Below are positions 53,388 to 61,720 of a DNA stretch of 64,000 nt, piece by piece. Source of the DNA: Paenibacillus senegalensis JC66 (GTDB lineage Bacteria > Bacillota > Bacilli > Paenibacillales > NBRC-103111). The first letter of the stretch is position 1, and every line of letters starts with the position of its first letter. The notes below the pieces were generated by a model. That model was not told the DNA's origin. It saw only the letters and a list, made by a program, of their open reading frames with translations, and searched no databases. The position numbers were made by a program, and so were the translations under genes. The stretch is taken from the NCBI RefSeq assembly GCF_000285515.1, contig NZ_HE610962.1, positions 264,860-328,859 of the forward strand. Direction: 5' to 3'.

Positions 53388-54557
53388 CTAGTTAAGCGGA
53401 ACCAACTGCGGCCCCTTGACCGTGACGATGCCTCCGCCCTGCCTGACCGACTCCGTGGCCGCGCAGCCGACCGCCACGCTCATTCTGCCTGCCACGGGCT
53501 CGGCGACCGGTTCCTTGTTATGCAGGATCATCTCGATGAAATCCCGGCATATATTCTCATCAGCGCCAAAATGAGAACCTTCAGCCTTCTTGATTTCATA
53601 AACCCGGTCGGACAAATCCCTCCATGTGTTGGACTTTCGCGATTTGACCACCACCTTGTGATCCTTCTCGAAATTTTCCATTCGTCCTTCGGTGCCGATG
53701 ACCGTGTAGCTCCGCTCATAATCCGGGGTAAAGTGACACTGCATATAGGAGGCTTTCACGCCGTTAGCCAGCTCCATCAGCACCATGTTGTTGTCCTCTA
53801 CGTCAATCTCCTGACGGAAAGCGCATTTCACCAGAGGACCGGATCGGGCTTCCGGACACACAGCCTTCTCGGCACAATTCGGACAGGTTAAATCGTTAGC
53901 CTTGTTCCCGCCAAAATAATCCATCCCTCCAAAAGCGCTTACTTTTTTGGTATAGCTGTCTGCCAGCCAATGAATAATGTCGATATCATGCGACGCTTTC
54001 TGCAGCAGCAAGGAAGTCGTATTCCTCGAGCTGCCATGCCAGCTGTGATAATAGTAATCGCTTCCAAGACCGACAAAATGCCGCACCCAGATGGCCTTAA
54101 CCTCCCCGATTTCTCCAGATTGAATGATTTCCTTCATCGTGCGGTACATGTTCATATAGCGCATATTAAAGCCGATCATGAAGTGCTTGCCGGATGCCTG
54201 CCAGGCTTGCAGGATCCGGTCGCAGCCTTCCACGGTAATCGCCAGCGGTTTCTCGCAGTATACATGCTTGCCTGCATTCAGGGCAGCTACCGCATGCTCC
54301 TCATGACAATGATCCGGTGTCATAATGGCCACCGCATCGATATCCGAGCGCTCCAGCAGCTCCCGGTAATCCAGCATTACATCGGCATCCGGGTTGACCT
54401 TGTCACGAAATTTGCCTAACCGCTCGGGATTATTATCCGCCCCGGCAACAACAATAGACTTGCCGCCGGGGAAGGGATTATGCCAATATTTCGTGACCTC
54501 GGCCCTCCAGCCGAGTCCAATCACTCCGATGCGAACTTGCTCTTGAGCCAAACCCAT
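53388..54557 (-). CDS. Gfo/Idh/MocA-family oxidoreductase
   Basis: A 389-residue NAD(P)-dependent enzyme. The Rossmann motif is IGVIGLGWRAEV near the N-terminus; the EKPLAITVEGCDRI segment with the conserved EKP is near 94; and DIDIIHWLAD carries the catalytic-site His/Asp region (near 175). An unusual insert with CPNCAEKAVCPEA (near 214-226) may bind a metal. These enzymes oxidise sugars or inositols, or hydrolyse glycosides through a redox cycle. The start is uncertain: ATG 54557, GTG 54578, or TTG 54551. It is first in the operon leading to the permeases, lipoprotein and GH123. Confidence 0.88.
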   Translation of the reverse strand: MGLAQEQVRIGVIGLGWRAEVTKYWHNPFPGGKSIVVAGADNNPERLGKFRDKVNPDADVMLDYRELLERSDIDAVAIMTPDHCHEEHAVAALNAGKHVYCEKPLAITVEGCDRILQAWQASGKHFMIGFNMRYMNMYRTMKEIIQSGEIGEVKAIWVRHFVGLGSDYYYHSWHGSSRNTTSLLLQKASHDIDIIHWLADSYTKKVSAFGGMDYFGGNKANDLTCPNCAEKAVCPEARSGPLVKCAFRQEIDVEDNNMVLMELANGVKASYMQCHFTPDYERSYTVIGTEGRMENFEKDHKVVVKSRKSNTWRDLSDRVYEIKKAEGSHFGADENICRDFIEMILHNKEPVAEPVAGRMSVAVGCAATESVRQGGGIVTVKGPQLVPLN

Positions 54558-54573
54558 CCCTTCTTTCTTCCGT

Positions 54574-54765
54574 TTCACATTCGTTGTTAACTTCGCGCTG
54601 CTGTTTCAGTTTCACAATTCCTTCATGTCGCGTTGCTTCTTCAGTTTCACAATCCCTTCATGTCGCGTTGCTTCTTCAGTTTCACATTCGTTCCCAGTTC
54701 CACGCTGCTTCTTCAGTTTCACATTCGTTCCCAGTTCCACGCTGCTTCTTCAGTTTCACAGCTTC
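54574..54765. repeat. Tandem 35-37-bp repeats upstream of the oxidoreductase
   Basis: Five units starting TTTCACA and ending GCTTCTTCAG lie head to tail. Two are 35 bp (with TTCATGTCGCGTTG), and three are 37 bp (with CGTTCCCAGTTCCACGCTG or a variant). The last two are identical. They occupy the leader of the operon between the LacI stop and the oxidoreductase start. Repeats and spacing could create repeated operator or leader-RNA elements, or may be neutral. Confidence 0.85.
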
Positions 54766-54849
54766 TTATTTGCTTGTTGTTCAGTAATCACATTATTTCT
54801 CGTTCTCCGAGCCGAGTCATATACCACGGCAGGGGAAGCATATCACAGC

Positions 54850-55905
54850 TCACTCCCCATTAGTTCTGGTAAATTCGGATGAAGCCCGGATCAGCAGTTG
54901 AAAGGGCATGAATGCTTTAAATGGCAGCGGATGTTTTCCTTCCAGCTCATCGATCAGAATTTTGGCTGCCATCCTCCCTATCTCGCTCTTCGGGATATGG
55001 ATCGTGGACAGCGGAGGTGATGTGTACTGCGACAGTTCAATATTGTCCAGACCGACAAATGCAATATCCTCCGGAATTCTCAATCCTTGCTCCGTAACCG
55101 CCCTCATCGCGGAGATTGCCAGCATATCGCTTGCCGCAAATACGGCCGTTGGAAGCTCAATCTCCTGACCAGCGAGCAAATCCGCCATGCGCGCATAGCT
55201 AACGTCCACGTCCCACCCCGCATTAACGACTAATCGGGCATCCACTTCAAGGCCAGCCTCCTGCAAGGCATAGCGGTAACCGCGGTATCGCTTCTCCCTG
55301 TCCAAATCACCGGTAAGTCCTGTGCCTCCAATAAATGCAATTCGCTGATGGCCTTGGCTGATCAAATGGCGGACCGCTGACTTTGCCGCCTGCACCCGAT
55401 CATAAGAAACAACGGGCACGGTCAAATCCGAAATATCTATGCCTACCACGGCCGGAACCATCTCCTTGATGCTTTGGTACATTTCCGGAGCGATGCCCTC
55501 TACAATAATAAAGCCATCCAATCCGGATTCCCGGATTCGCCTGCGCATCTCCTCTTCCCCCTGGAGCTCCTTGACCGTACTGACAAAGGTTAAGCGGTGC
55601 CCCAACTCGTCAAGCTGCTGCTCAATCCCCTCTAATATAGGGGAGAAATAGGGGTGGTTGTATTTGTTCTGCGGCACGGCAACAATGCAGCCGATTTTCC
55701 GCTGCTTGGTCTCTGGAGAGGATGTGCTTCTCCTGCCTGCAGATTTGACTGAATCACTTGGGTCGTACCCCAGCTCTTTTGCTGCGTTTCTAATTTTCAC
55801 CTTCGTTTCCTCGCTGAAATGGCGGCTCAGGTCATTGTTGAGAACACGGGAAACTGTCGAAATGGAAACCCCAGCATGCTGTGCAATTTCTTTTAAAGTT
55901 GGCAT
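54850..55905 (-). CDS. LacI-family transcriptional regulator
   Basis: A 351-residue regulator. N-terminal HTH (PTLKEIAQHAGVSISTVSRVLNND, residues 2-25) with hinge (VKIRNAAKELGYDPSD), then a periplasmic-binding-like sugar domain (ERKIGCIVAVPQNKYNHPYF through LDNIELSQYTSPPLSTI). The start at 55905 has AGGAGG six bases upstream; the ATG at 55911 overlaps that site. It precedes the GH123 importer operon on the same strand and most likely represses it. Palindromes in its promoter suggest autoregulation. Confidence 0.92.
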   Translation of the reverse strand: MPTLKEIAQHAGVSISTVSRVLNNDLSRHFSEETKVKIRNAAKELGYDPSDSVKSAGRRSTSSPETKQRKIGCIVAVPQNKYNHPYFSPILEGIEQQLDELGHRLTFVSTVKELQGEEEMRRRIRESGLDGFIIVEGIAPEMYQSIKEMVPAVVGIDISDLTVPVVSYDRVQAAKSAVRHLISQGHQRIAFIGGTGLTGDLDREKRYRGYRYALQEAGLEVDARLVVNAGWDVDVSYARMADLLAGQEIELPTAVFAASDMLAISAMRAVTEQGLRIPEDIAFVGLDNIELSQYTSPPLSTIHIPKSEIGRMAAKILIDELEGKHPLPFKAFMPFQLLIRASSEFTRTNGE

Positions 55906-56115
55906 TCCCATCCTCCTTATCTAAAAAAGTTCCTCTTAACAGCTTCGCGGGTTGCGGCTTTGCGGCTTTTGCAGTTTTTCAGCTTTCGCAGCTTTGCTGC
56001 TTTGCATTATTGCGCAATTCCAACTCGCTGATAAGCGTATTAATGCAAAACGCTATTTTAAGAGTTCCCTTCTAGATTAACCTATTTCAGCATTCTTTGC
56101 ACAAATCCAGTCTTT

Positions 56116-56167
56116 ATTTGGGCCAAATTTCATTATAATATTAGCACCTTTTCCCCAAAAAAGTCAA
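56116..56167 (-). promoter_or_regulatory. Promoter of the LacI gene with overlapping operator palindrome
   Basis: On the minus strand TTGACT (56162-56167), 18-bp spacer, TAATAT (56138-56143). A perfect palindrome ATTTGG-G-CCAAAT (56116-56128) lies at about the transcription start. It is the natural site for the LacI-type repressor. Confidence 0.65.
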
Positions 56168-56325
56168 ATTTTTTTTCTTAAAGTTATTGTAAAGATTAAT
56201 TTGAAACAAGAGTAAGTGTAAGGAGAATTGGTTTAAAAAATCAATAAATCGTTGTTTTATCAGCTTTTATCCGTTCTTATTAGCTGCTGGCCGATCCATA
56301 CAAATTGTTAAATAAGCTTGAACAA

Positions 56326-56339
56326 ATTTGGGCCCAAAT
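56326..56339. promoter_or_regulatory. Second operator-like palindrome
   Basis: ATTTGGGCCCAAAT, a perfect 14-bp palindrome related to the one at 56116-56128 and about 210 bp upstream of it. The spacing (about twenty helical turns) would suit DNA looping. Confidence 0.5.
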
Positions 56340-56574
56340 AATATTTAAGTTATGTAAATTTTTAATACAGGTTTCCATGATGATGAATCGATCGCCTAGT
56401 TGGAAAGGAATTTTTCCTTAATTTGGTCTGGTTGCGGTCTGCTAGTGCCTATTCCGGGCCGGGCATGCCCCCGCGGTCTCTTTGTATACGATATTTCTGT
56501 GAAAATAAAACGCCCCGCATGAAATTTCGTATGAAACACTGGCTGCAGCTCCTGAAACCCCTGCATTTGTTGCA

Positions 56575-56752
56575 TTTGTACGATTCGTCATACAAATCTC
56601 CGTTAATCGCACTTCAAGCCCCTGCATTTGTACGATTTGTCATACAAATCTTGGGTAATTGCCCTTCAATCCCCTGGATTTGTACGACGTTTCATACAAA
56701 CCTCCGGTATTTGCTCTTCAACCCCATGCATTTGTACGACATATCGTACAAA
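56575..56752. repeat. 52-bp-period palindrome array, copy 3 (four units)
   Basis: Palindromes start at 56575, 56627, 56679 and 56731, exactly 52 bp apart. Arms are TTTGTACGA (constant) and TCATACAAA or TCGTACAAA, while the four centre bases vary. The 30-bp spacers resemble each other (pattern TCTCCGGTAATTGC, then CTTCAA, then CCCCTGCA) but differ from those of the other arrays. It lies in the 1.3-kb gene-free gap 55912-57273. Confidence 0.9.
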
Positions 56753-56865
56753 ATGCAGGCGCGCCTTCAATCACAGACATTTTTACATTATTCCACTCAA
56801 AACGCAGGCTGCGGGCCCTCTTTCACAAACTTTGTTATTCCACCCAAAACGCAGGCAACAAGCCC

Positions 56866-56955
56866 GCGAACCTTGCGAACCTTGCGAACCTTGCGAACCT
56901 TGCAAACCCCGCGAATCTCGCGAATCTCGCGAGCCTCAACGAGCCTCGCCAACCT
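56866..56955. repeat. 9-bp tandem repeat GCGAACCTT and variants
   Basis: Four copies of GCGAACCTT, then GCAAACCCC, two GCGAATCTC and GCGAGCCTC. The nine-base period keeps all frames open, which produces false reading frames of Ala-Asn-Leu type. No ribosome site. Confidence 0.85.
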
Positions 56956-57209
56956 TGGCTATTTTCATGCTGGAGTTGTGAACGATAGATCATGTTTGTT
57001 TTCGCATACATTTCCGCCCGTACGCGCTGCCGCAGGCTCTTTGTATGCGGTTTTTCGCTTACAATAACTCGCGCTAAGTTCCAATAACTTTGTGAAATTT
57101 CCTGGTCCCAAATAGACCACGCCGCCTCAATAGGATTGCCTGACGGGCCAGTAGAAACAAAATATTAAAACAGCCGCTGCTTGATCCTCCATGCGGCTCG
57201 CCAAACCGC

Positions 57210-57246
57210 AAAAAAAGCAGCCGATGTTTACTTCCCATCGGCTGCT
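57210..57246 (-). terminator. Strong terminator of the aconitase/zinc-ribbon operon
   Basis: On the minus strand AGCAGCCGATG (57236-57246) pairs perfectly with CATCGGCTGCT (57217-57227) over an 8-nt loop, followed by seven T residues. Confidence 0.93.
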
Positions 57247-57273
57247 CCTAGCTCAGCAAAAAACATCTGCTGC

Positions 57274-57447
57274 TTACTCCATCGTGCGATTGTTCTCATC
57301 GACGGAGAAAAATGCGCTGCGCTCCGGACTTTCTCCTAACAGCAATACACCGTCTCCGCCGCAAACCGTACAGCTGTACTGCCAATTCTCATCATCGGCC
57401 AGCAGGCCTGTTCCGTCACAGGCTTTGCAGATTTGATTGCGATCCAC
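57274..57447 (-). CDS. Small double-CxxC zinc-ribbon-like protein
   Basis: A 57-residue protein with two CxxCxGxG motifs (CKACDGTGLL near 8-17, CTVCGGDGVLL near 30-40), as in DnaJ zinc-finger repeats and the small YuiA-like proteins of bacilli. Probably binds one Zn2+. I place the start at GTG 57447, ten bases after AAAGGAG; two TTG codons at 57456/57453 are alternatives. It lies 37 bp after aconitase and just before a strong terminator, so the two are co-transcribed. Function unknown. Confidence 0.7.
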   Translation of the reverse strand: MDRNQICKACDGTGLLADDENWQYSCTVCGGDGVLLLGESPERSAFFSVDENNRTME

Positions 57448-57484
57448 GTGCAACAAGCTCCTTTCATCCGATAATAGCCCGGGT

Positions 57485-59443
57485 TTAAATAGTCAGCATT
57501 TGGCGGCGGCTCTTCACCCAGTTGATTAATCCGCCTTCCAACATGATATTTACCTGTCTTTCGGATAGAGAGTGAGTCAGCTTCAGCTCATAGCCTTTTC
57601 CACGGATAGCGGCCGTAACCTGGTTCCCCTGCTTAATCTGCTCCCTCAGATTAGACAGCTCAATCCGATCACCTTGAGCAAGCTTGTCATAATCCGCAGC
57701 GTCTGCGAAGGTAAGCGGCAGCACACCGAAATTGACAAGATTCTGCCAATGAATCCGCGCAAAATCTTTGGCCAAGGCCACTTGCAAGCCGAGGTAGCGG
57801 GGAGCTAACGCAGCATGTTCCCGGCTTGAGCCTTGTCCATAGTTATAGCCGGCGATGACGGCATGTCCTCCTTGGCTGCGGATAATCATGGCACGGTCGT
57901 AATAATGCTCGTCAATGATTTCAAAGGTGAATTTGCTAATCTCCGGGAGATTGCTGCGGTAGGGCAAAACCCGGGCACCCCCGGCAAGAATTTCATCCGT
58001 GGAGATGTTGTCCCCCATCTTCAATAAGATAGGCAAGTCCAGCTCATCAGGAAGACTGGCCATTTCGGGGATGGAAGCAATATTCGGCCCTTTGACCAGC
58101 TCCACTTCCCTTGCTTTTTCCACAGGCAGCGGCTCCTGCAGCATATCAGCATCCATAGTCGGGCGATCCGGCTCCTTCACGATCGGATAGGCCATGTCCA
58201 GTGTCCGGGGATCCGTGATTTTGCCGGTTAAGGCTGAAGCTGCCGCCGTTTCCGGACTGCACAGAAACACGCTATCCTCCCGCGTTCCGGATCGGCCCGG
58301 AAAATTACGCGGAGTTGTACGCAGGCTGTTGCGGCCGGTAGCAGGCGCCTGGCCCATTCCGATGCAACCGTTGCAGCCTGCCTGATGCAGCCTGGCTCCT
58401 GCCGATAAAAGGTTGGCTATATGCCCCTCCTTCGCCAGGTCTGTCAGCATTTGCCGGGAGGTCGGGTTGATGTCGAAGGAAACCCCATCCGCCACCTTGC
58501 GCCCCTTGACAATCTCGGCGGCTATGGCAAAGTCACGAAAGCCGGGGTTGGCCGATGAGCCCACATAGGACTGGTAGATCTTCTCACCGGCAGTCTCACT
58601 GACCGGCACGACATTACCGGGACTTGAAGGCTTCGCAATCAGAGGAACAAGCTCCGACAAATTGATTTCCTCATGAAGATCGTATTCTGCGCCCGGATCC
58701 GCTGTCAGCTCTATCCAGTCCTCTTCCCTTCCCTGACTTTTGAGAAAACGGCGAATCTCTTCATCGGACGGAAAGACGCTGCCAGTAGCCCCCAGCTCTG
58801 CCCCCATATTGGCAATGACATGGCGGTCCATAGCGCTTAGGCTGTCAAGCCCCGGGCCGTAATACTCGATAACTTTTCCTATGCCTCCCTTAACGTCATA
58901 CCGGCGAAGCAATTCGAGGATGATGTCTTTGGCGCTGACCCAATCCGGGAGCTCGCCAGTCAAGCGAATCCCCCATATTTTCGGCATCTTCACATAGAAG
59001 GGCTCTCCGGCAATGGCCAGGGCAACATCGATCCCGCCTGCTCCCATAGCCAGCATGCCCATGCAGCCGTTCGCACAGGTATGGCTGTCCGAGCCGAGCA
59101 GCGTCTTGCCCGGCTTGGCCAGTCGCTGCATATGCACCGGATGGCTCACGCCGTTTCCGGGACGGCTGAAATACAACCCGAATCTCCTGGCCGCACTCTC
59201 CAGAAACAAATGGTCATCCGGATTTTTGCTGTCTTCCTGAATAATGTTATGATCGACATACTGGGCGGAAACTTCCGTTCGGGCACGGTCCAGGTTCATC
59301 GCTTCCAGCTCCAGCATAACCATAGTTCCGGTTGCGTCCTGGGTTAAGGTCTGGTCGATGGTCAACCCGATTTCCTTGCCGGGGATCATCTCACCGGATA
59401 CCAGATGGGACTTGATCAGTTTTTGAGCGACATTTAACGGCAT
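57485..59443 (-). CDS. Aconitate hydratase-like protein, short (about 650-residue) type
   Basis: A 652-residue aconitase-superfamily enzyme of the short Aquifex-type group rather than the 900-residue AcnA. Cluster ligands and active-site regions are GSDSHTCANGCMGMLAMGAGGID (near 117-139, Cys), GCNGCIGMGQAP (near 362-373, two Cys), and the swivelling-domain GYNYGQGSSREHAALAPR (near 534-551). It should carry a 4Fe-4S cluster and interconvert citrate and isocitrate or a related acid. The AAGGAAGG site precedes the ATG. Whether it is the main TCA aconitase is unclear, since bacilli usually also have AcnA. Confidence 0.9.
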   Translation of the reverse strand: MPLNVAQKLIKSHLVSGEMIPGKEIGLTIDQTLTQDATGTMVMLELEAMNLDRARTEVSAQYVDHNIIQEDSKNPDDHLFLESAARRFGLYFSRPGNGVSHPVHMQRLAKPGKTLLGSDSHTCANGCMGMLAMGAGGIDVALAIAGEPFYVKMPKIWGIRLTGELPDWVSAKDIILELLRRYDVKGGIGKVIEYYGPGLDSLSAMDRHVIANMGAELGATGSVFPSDEEIRRFLKSQGREEDWIELTADPGAEYDLHEEINLSELVPLIAKPSSPGNVVPVSETAGEKIYQSYVGSSANPGFRDFAIAAEIVKGRKVADGVSFDINPTSRQMLTDLAKEGHIANLLSAGARLHQAGCNGCIGMGQAPATGRNSLRTTPRNFPGRSGTREDSVFLCSPETAAASALTGKITDPRTLDMAYPIVKEPDRPTMDADMLQEPLPVEKAREVELVKGPNIASIPEMASLPDELDLPILLKMGDNISTDEILAGGARVLPYRSNLPEISKFTFEIIDEHYYDRAMIIRSQGGHAVIAGYNYGQGSSREHAALAPRYLGLQVALAKDFARIHWQNLVNFGVLPLTFADAADYDKLAQGDRIELSNLREQIKQGNQVTAAIRGKGYELKLTHSLSERQVNIMLEGGLINWVKSRRQMLTI

Positions 59444-59553
59444 ACTCTTTTCCTTCCTTATTCGTTAATCTTAGTTGGGGATTATAAACGGCTCGTCCTT
59501 CGTTTCTACGGAACGATTTCCATTAAGCTCTACAAGATCAATCGACGGGTCCT

Positions 59554-59915
59554 CTACGCCGGAGATTTTTGCGTTCTTCCGCTTTTGATCAGCCACAGAT
59601 GCGTGAAATATTCTATAACACCTAGCAGAATCCCGGTCAGTACAGCTCCAGTAAACGTAATCGTCGTCCCGGCAAATAGATTGGCTATTGAATACAGGAT
59701 GAGCACCGAAACCGCAAAATCCAAAATCGTGCTGATCCACAACGTTCCTTTTCTAAGCAGCAGATATTCCATGAGCACCCCTACGAGAGCCAATATCAAT
59801 CCTACAACAATAAGCTGGTAAAAGGATCCAAAATCTACATTGGGAAACAGCCATGAGGCAACAAGCAAGCCAAGCCTAACGGGCAAGCAATAATTTTCAT
59901 TAGTAAGCTAGTCAT
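59554..59915 (-). pseudogene. DUF2512 (YndM-like) membrane protein gene with apparent N-terminal frameshift
   Basis: The frame ending at 59554 encodes a four-helix membrane protein typical of DUF2512 (ASWLFPNVDFGSFYQLIVVGLILALVGVLMEYLLLRKGTLWISTILDFAVSVLILYSI in pieces). It has no ribosome site or ATG of its own. Directly upstream in another frame, AGGAGG and ATG at 59915 start MTSLLMKIIACP, the expected N-terminus. Adding one C to the CCC run near 59882 joins the two. It is a real lesion or a homopolymer sequencing error. It sits between aconitase and cotJ genes. Confidence 0.65.
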
Positions 59916-60093
59916 GAAATTATCCTCCTATTCCATATTTTTCAAAAGTAGCGTTTCCAGATGGGCCACATTTTATTCCTGCAATTTCATAACTACCATT
60001 AAGGCATGTCCAAGCTTGAGAAAGGACAGAGCCCACTGGTTTCTAGGGAACAAAAAGCCGCCGGAACATCGTCCCCGCAGCCTCATCCCTTGC

Positions 60094-60663
60094 TCAATAA
60101 AAAGTCTTTTTTCCCTGCTCTGCCTTCAAGATCTCCACAGCTTCCCGGAACCGCTGGGAATGCACCACCTCACGCTCCCTCAAAAACTTCAAGCTGTCCT
60201 GCAAATCGACATCATCCGTCATGTCAATCAGCCACTGGTAAGTCGCCCTTGCTTTCTCCTCAGCGGCAATGTCCTCATACAGATCAGCTATAGGATCACC
60301 CTTCGCTTGAATATATGCGGCAGTCCATGGAACACCAGCCGCATTATTGTAAAATAACGCTTTATCGTGATTGGCATAATGGTCACCCAATCCGGCTTCC
60401 TTCAGCTGCTCCACAGTCGCATCCTTGGTCAGCTTGTAAACCATGGTTGCAATCATTTCCAGGTGAGCAAATTCTTCTGTGCCTATGTCGGTTAGTAAGC
60501 CTATTACTTTATCCGGAATAGTATAGCGCTGATTTAAATAGCGTAGAGCTGCCGCCAATTCACCATCTGCCCCTCCGTACTGCTCGATCAAATATCTGGC
60601 CATCCTTGGGTCGCACTTGCTGACGCGCACGGGGTACTGCAGTTTCTTTTCATAAACCCACAT
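60094..60663 (-). CDS. cotJC: Spore coat protein CotJC (manganese-catalase family)
   Basis: A 189-residue ferritin-like protein of the Mn-catalase group. It begins MWVYEKKLQYPVRV, as CotJC does. Candidate metal ligands are Glu in GADGELAAALRYL, Glu-Glu/His in IGTEEFAHLEMI (near 62-70), EDIAAEEKARATYQWL and REREVVHSQRF. It is assembled into the spore coat in the mother cell, with CotJA and CotJB. 21 bp after cotJB. Confidence 0.93.
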   Translation of the reverse strand: MWVYEKKLQYPVRVSKCDPRMARYLIEQYGGADGELAAALRYLNQRYTIPDKVIGLLTDIGTEEFAHLEMIATMVYKLTKDATVEQLKEAGLGDHYANHDKALFYNNAAGVPWTAAYIQAKGDPIADLYEDIAAEEKARATYQWLIDMTDDVDLQDSLKFLREREVVHSQRFREAVEILKAEQGKKTFY

Positions 60664-60684
60664 GGTAGAGTCCTCCTGATTTCT

Positions 60685-60954
60685 CTATACTTGCCATGGC
60701 CATGGCGCCTCCTTCCACTCCCACGGATGTCTGGAATAACTGTGCCCAAAGTGCATAAGGGGACCGTAGGCTGTTTCGTACTGCTGAACCAGTTCCTTCC
60801 GCTTTTTGGCAAAGGTGTTATACTGTTCAATGGCCTTCGAGTCGTTGGGATGCGTATCCAAGTACAGATTCAGTTCCACAAGCACAAAATCGACAGCCTG
60901 CAGGGCATGAAGCAGCTTGTAATAATCAGCATCCAATTGCTTAGTCATCGGCAA
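60685..60954 (-). CDS. cotJB: Spore coat protein CotJB
   Basis: An 89-residue protein matching CotJB: LDADYYKLLHALQAVDFVLVELNLYLDTHPNDSKAI, then YGPLMHFGHSY and a C-terminal WEWKEAPWPWQV. Small, Trp/Pro-rich end. Between cotJA (9 bp) and cotJC. Confidence 0.92.
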   Translation of the reverse strand: MPMTKQLDADYYKLLHALQAVDFVLVELNLYLDTHPNDSKAIEQYNTFAKKRKELVQQYETAYGPLMHFGHSYSRHPWEWKEAPWPWQV

Positions 60955-60963
60955 AACTCCTTA

Positions 60964-61170
60964 TTAACTATTTTTCGGCTCATACGGGCTAAACAGGGCG
61001 GGCCATAGCGTTCCCTTCGCCAATGCCTCATAGGGGGAGAATTGCGGCAAGTTTTGCGGCTGAAAACCTAAAAATAGCTGGGGAGGAGTACTGTAGTATT
61101 TTAATTTAATTGGCGGACAGGGATCGAAAGGACCGATAAACGGTGCATAAACGCGGTATTGCTCCGACAT
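60964..61170 (-). CDS. cotJA: Spore coat-associated protein CotJA
   Basis: A 68-residue Pro/Tyr/Phe-rich protein. MSEQYRVYAPFIGPFDPCPPI is the CotJA start, and GTLWPALFSPYEP the end. I start at 61170; the frame extends to 61269 but without CotJA sequence. An AAAGG site precedes the ATG. The operon needs a mother-cell (sigma-E type) promoter. CATATATT near 61205 is -10-like, but I found no convincing -35. Confidence 0.88.
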   Translation of the reverse strand: MSEQYRVYAPFIGPFDPCPPIKLKYYSTPPQLFLGFQPQNLPQFSPYEALAKGTLWPALFSPYEPKNS

Positions 61171-61429
61171 CTGACCAGCGCCTTTCACATTTTTTATATT
61201 ATGGAAAAATATATGCGTTACATCTTGACCAACATTACAAACAATTCCAGTCGCTTTGTGATGGAGCATTCACCGATTAATGACCAATAAATCACCAATT
61301 AATCACCAGACTATTGTTCAAATCCACCCGCGAACTTCCCGAATAATTATTGGGGTTAATACCTAAAATAACCATGGAAAATATAATCTGTTCCAAAAAC
61401 TAACTAACGATGGAAAGGATAGAACAATA

Positions 61430-61699
61430 ATGAGCTCTAACCACCAAGATAAACAAATGAGTGGTACCCTGGAAACAATCCGCCATGAACTTAACCGGAT
61501 CCAAACGATTGCCGGGACATTAGGCACGCTTGAAACGAAACATTTCCAAGACTTGACGAATGCCGGGGATGACCGACTGAACCAGATTGCGGTTGAAGAA
61601 CAGAGCGGCGCCCGCCAGCTTGGGGAAATCAAGCAGTTATGCCTCTCTCTGGCCCAACAGATTCAGGAGCTTGAGGGTCAAATAGAAACTCGAGAATAG
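61430..61699 (+). CDS. Small helical protein of unknown function
   Basis: An 89-residue, mostly helical, Gln/Glu-rich protein (LETIRHELNRIQTIAGTLGTLE, QLCLSLAQQIQELEGQI), likely coiled coil. I do not recognise a family. AAAGGA lies ten bases before the ATG, and the next gene follows after 21 bp, so it is probably a real gene in an operon with the glutamate-synthase-like gene. Confidence 0.7.
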   Translation: MSSNHQDKQMSGTLETIRHELNRIQTIAGTLGTLETKHFQDLTNAGDDRLNQIAVEEQSGARQLGEIKQLCLSLAQQIQELEGQIETRE

Positions 61700-61720
61700 G
61701 GAGATTACGGAGGAAGTTAG

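Noticed and set aside
56423-57067. Overlapping plus-strand frames of 109-214 codons
   Set aside because: They span the palindrome array and the 9-bp repeat, which keep several frames open at once. No family resemblance or start signal.
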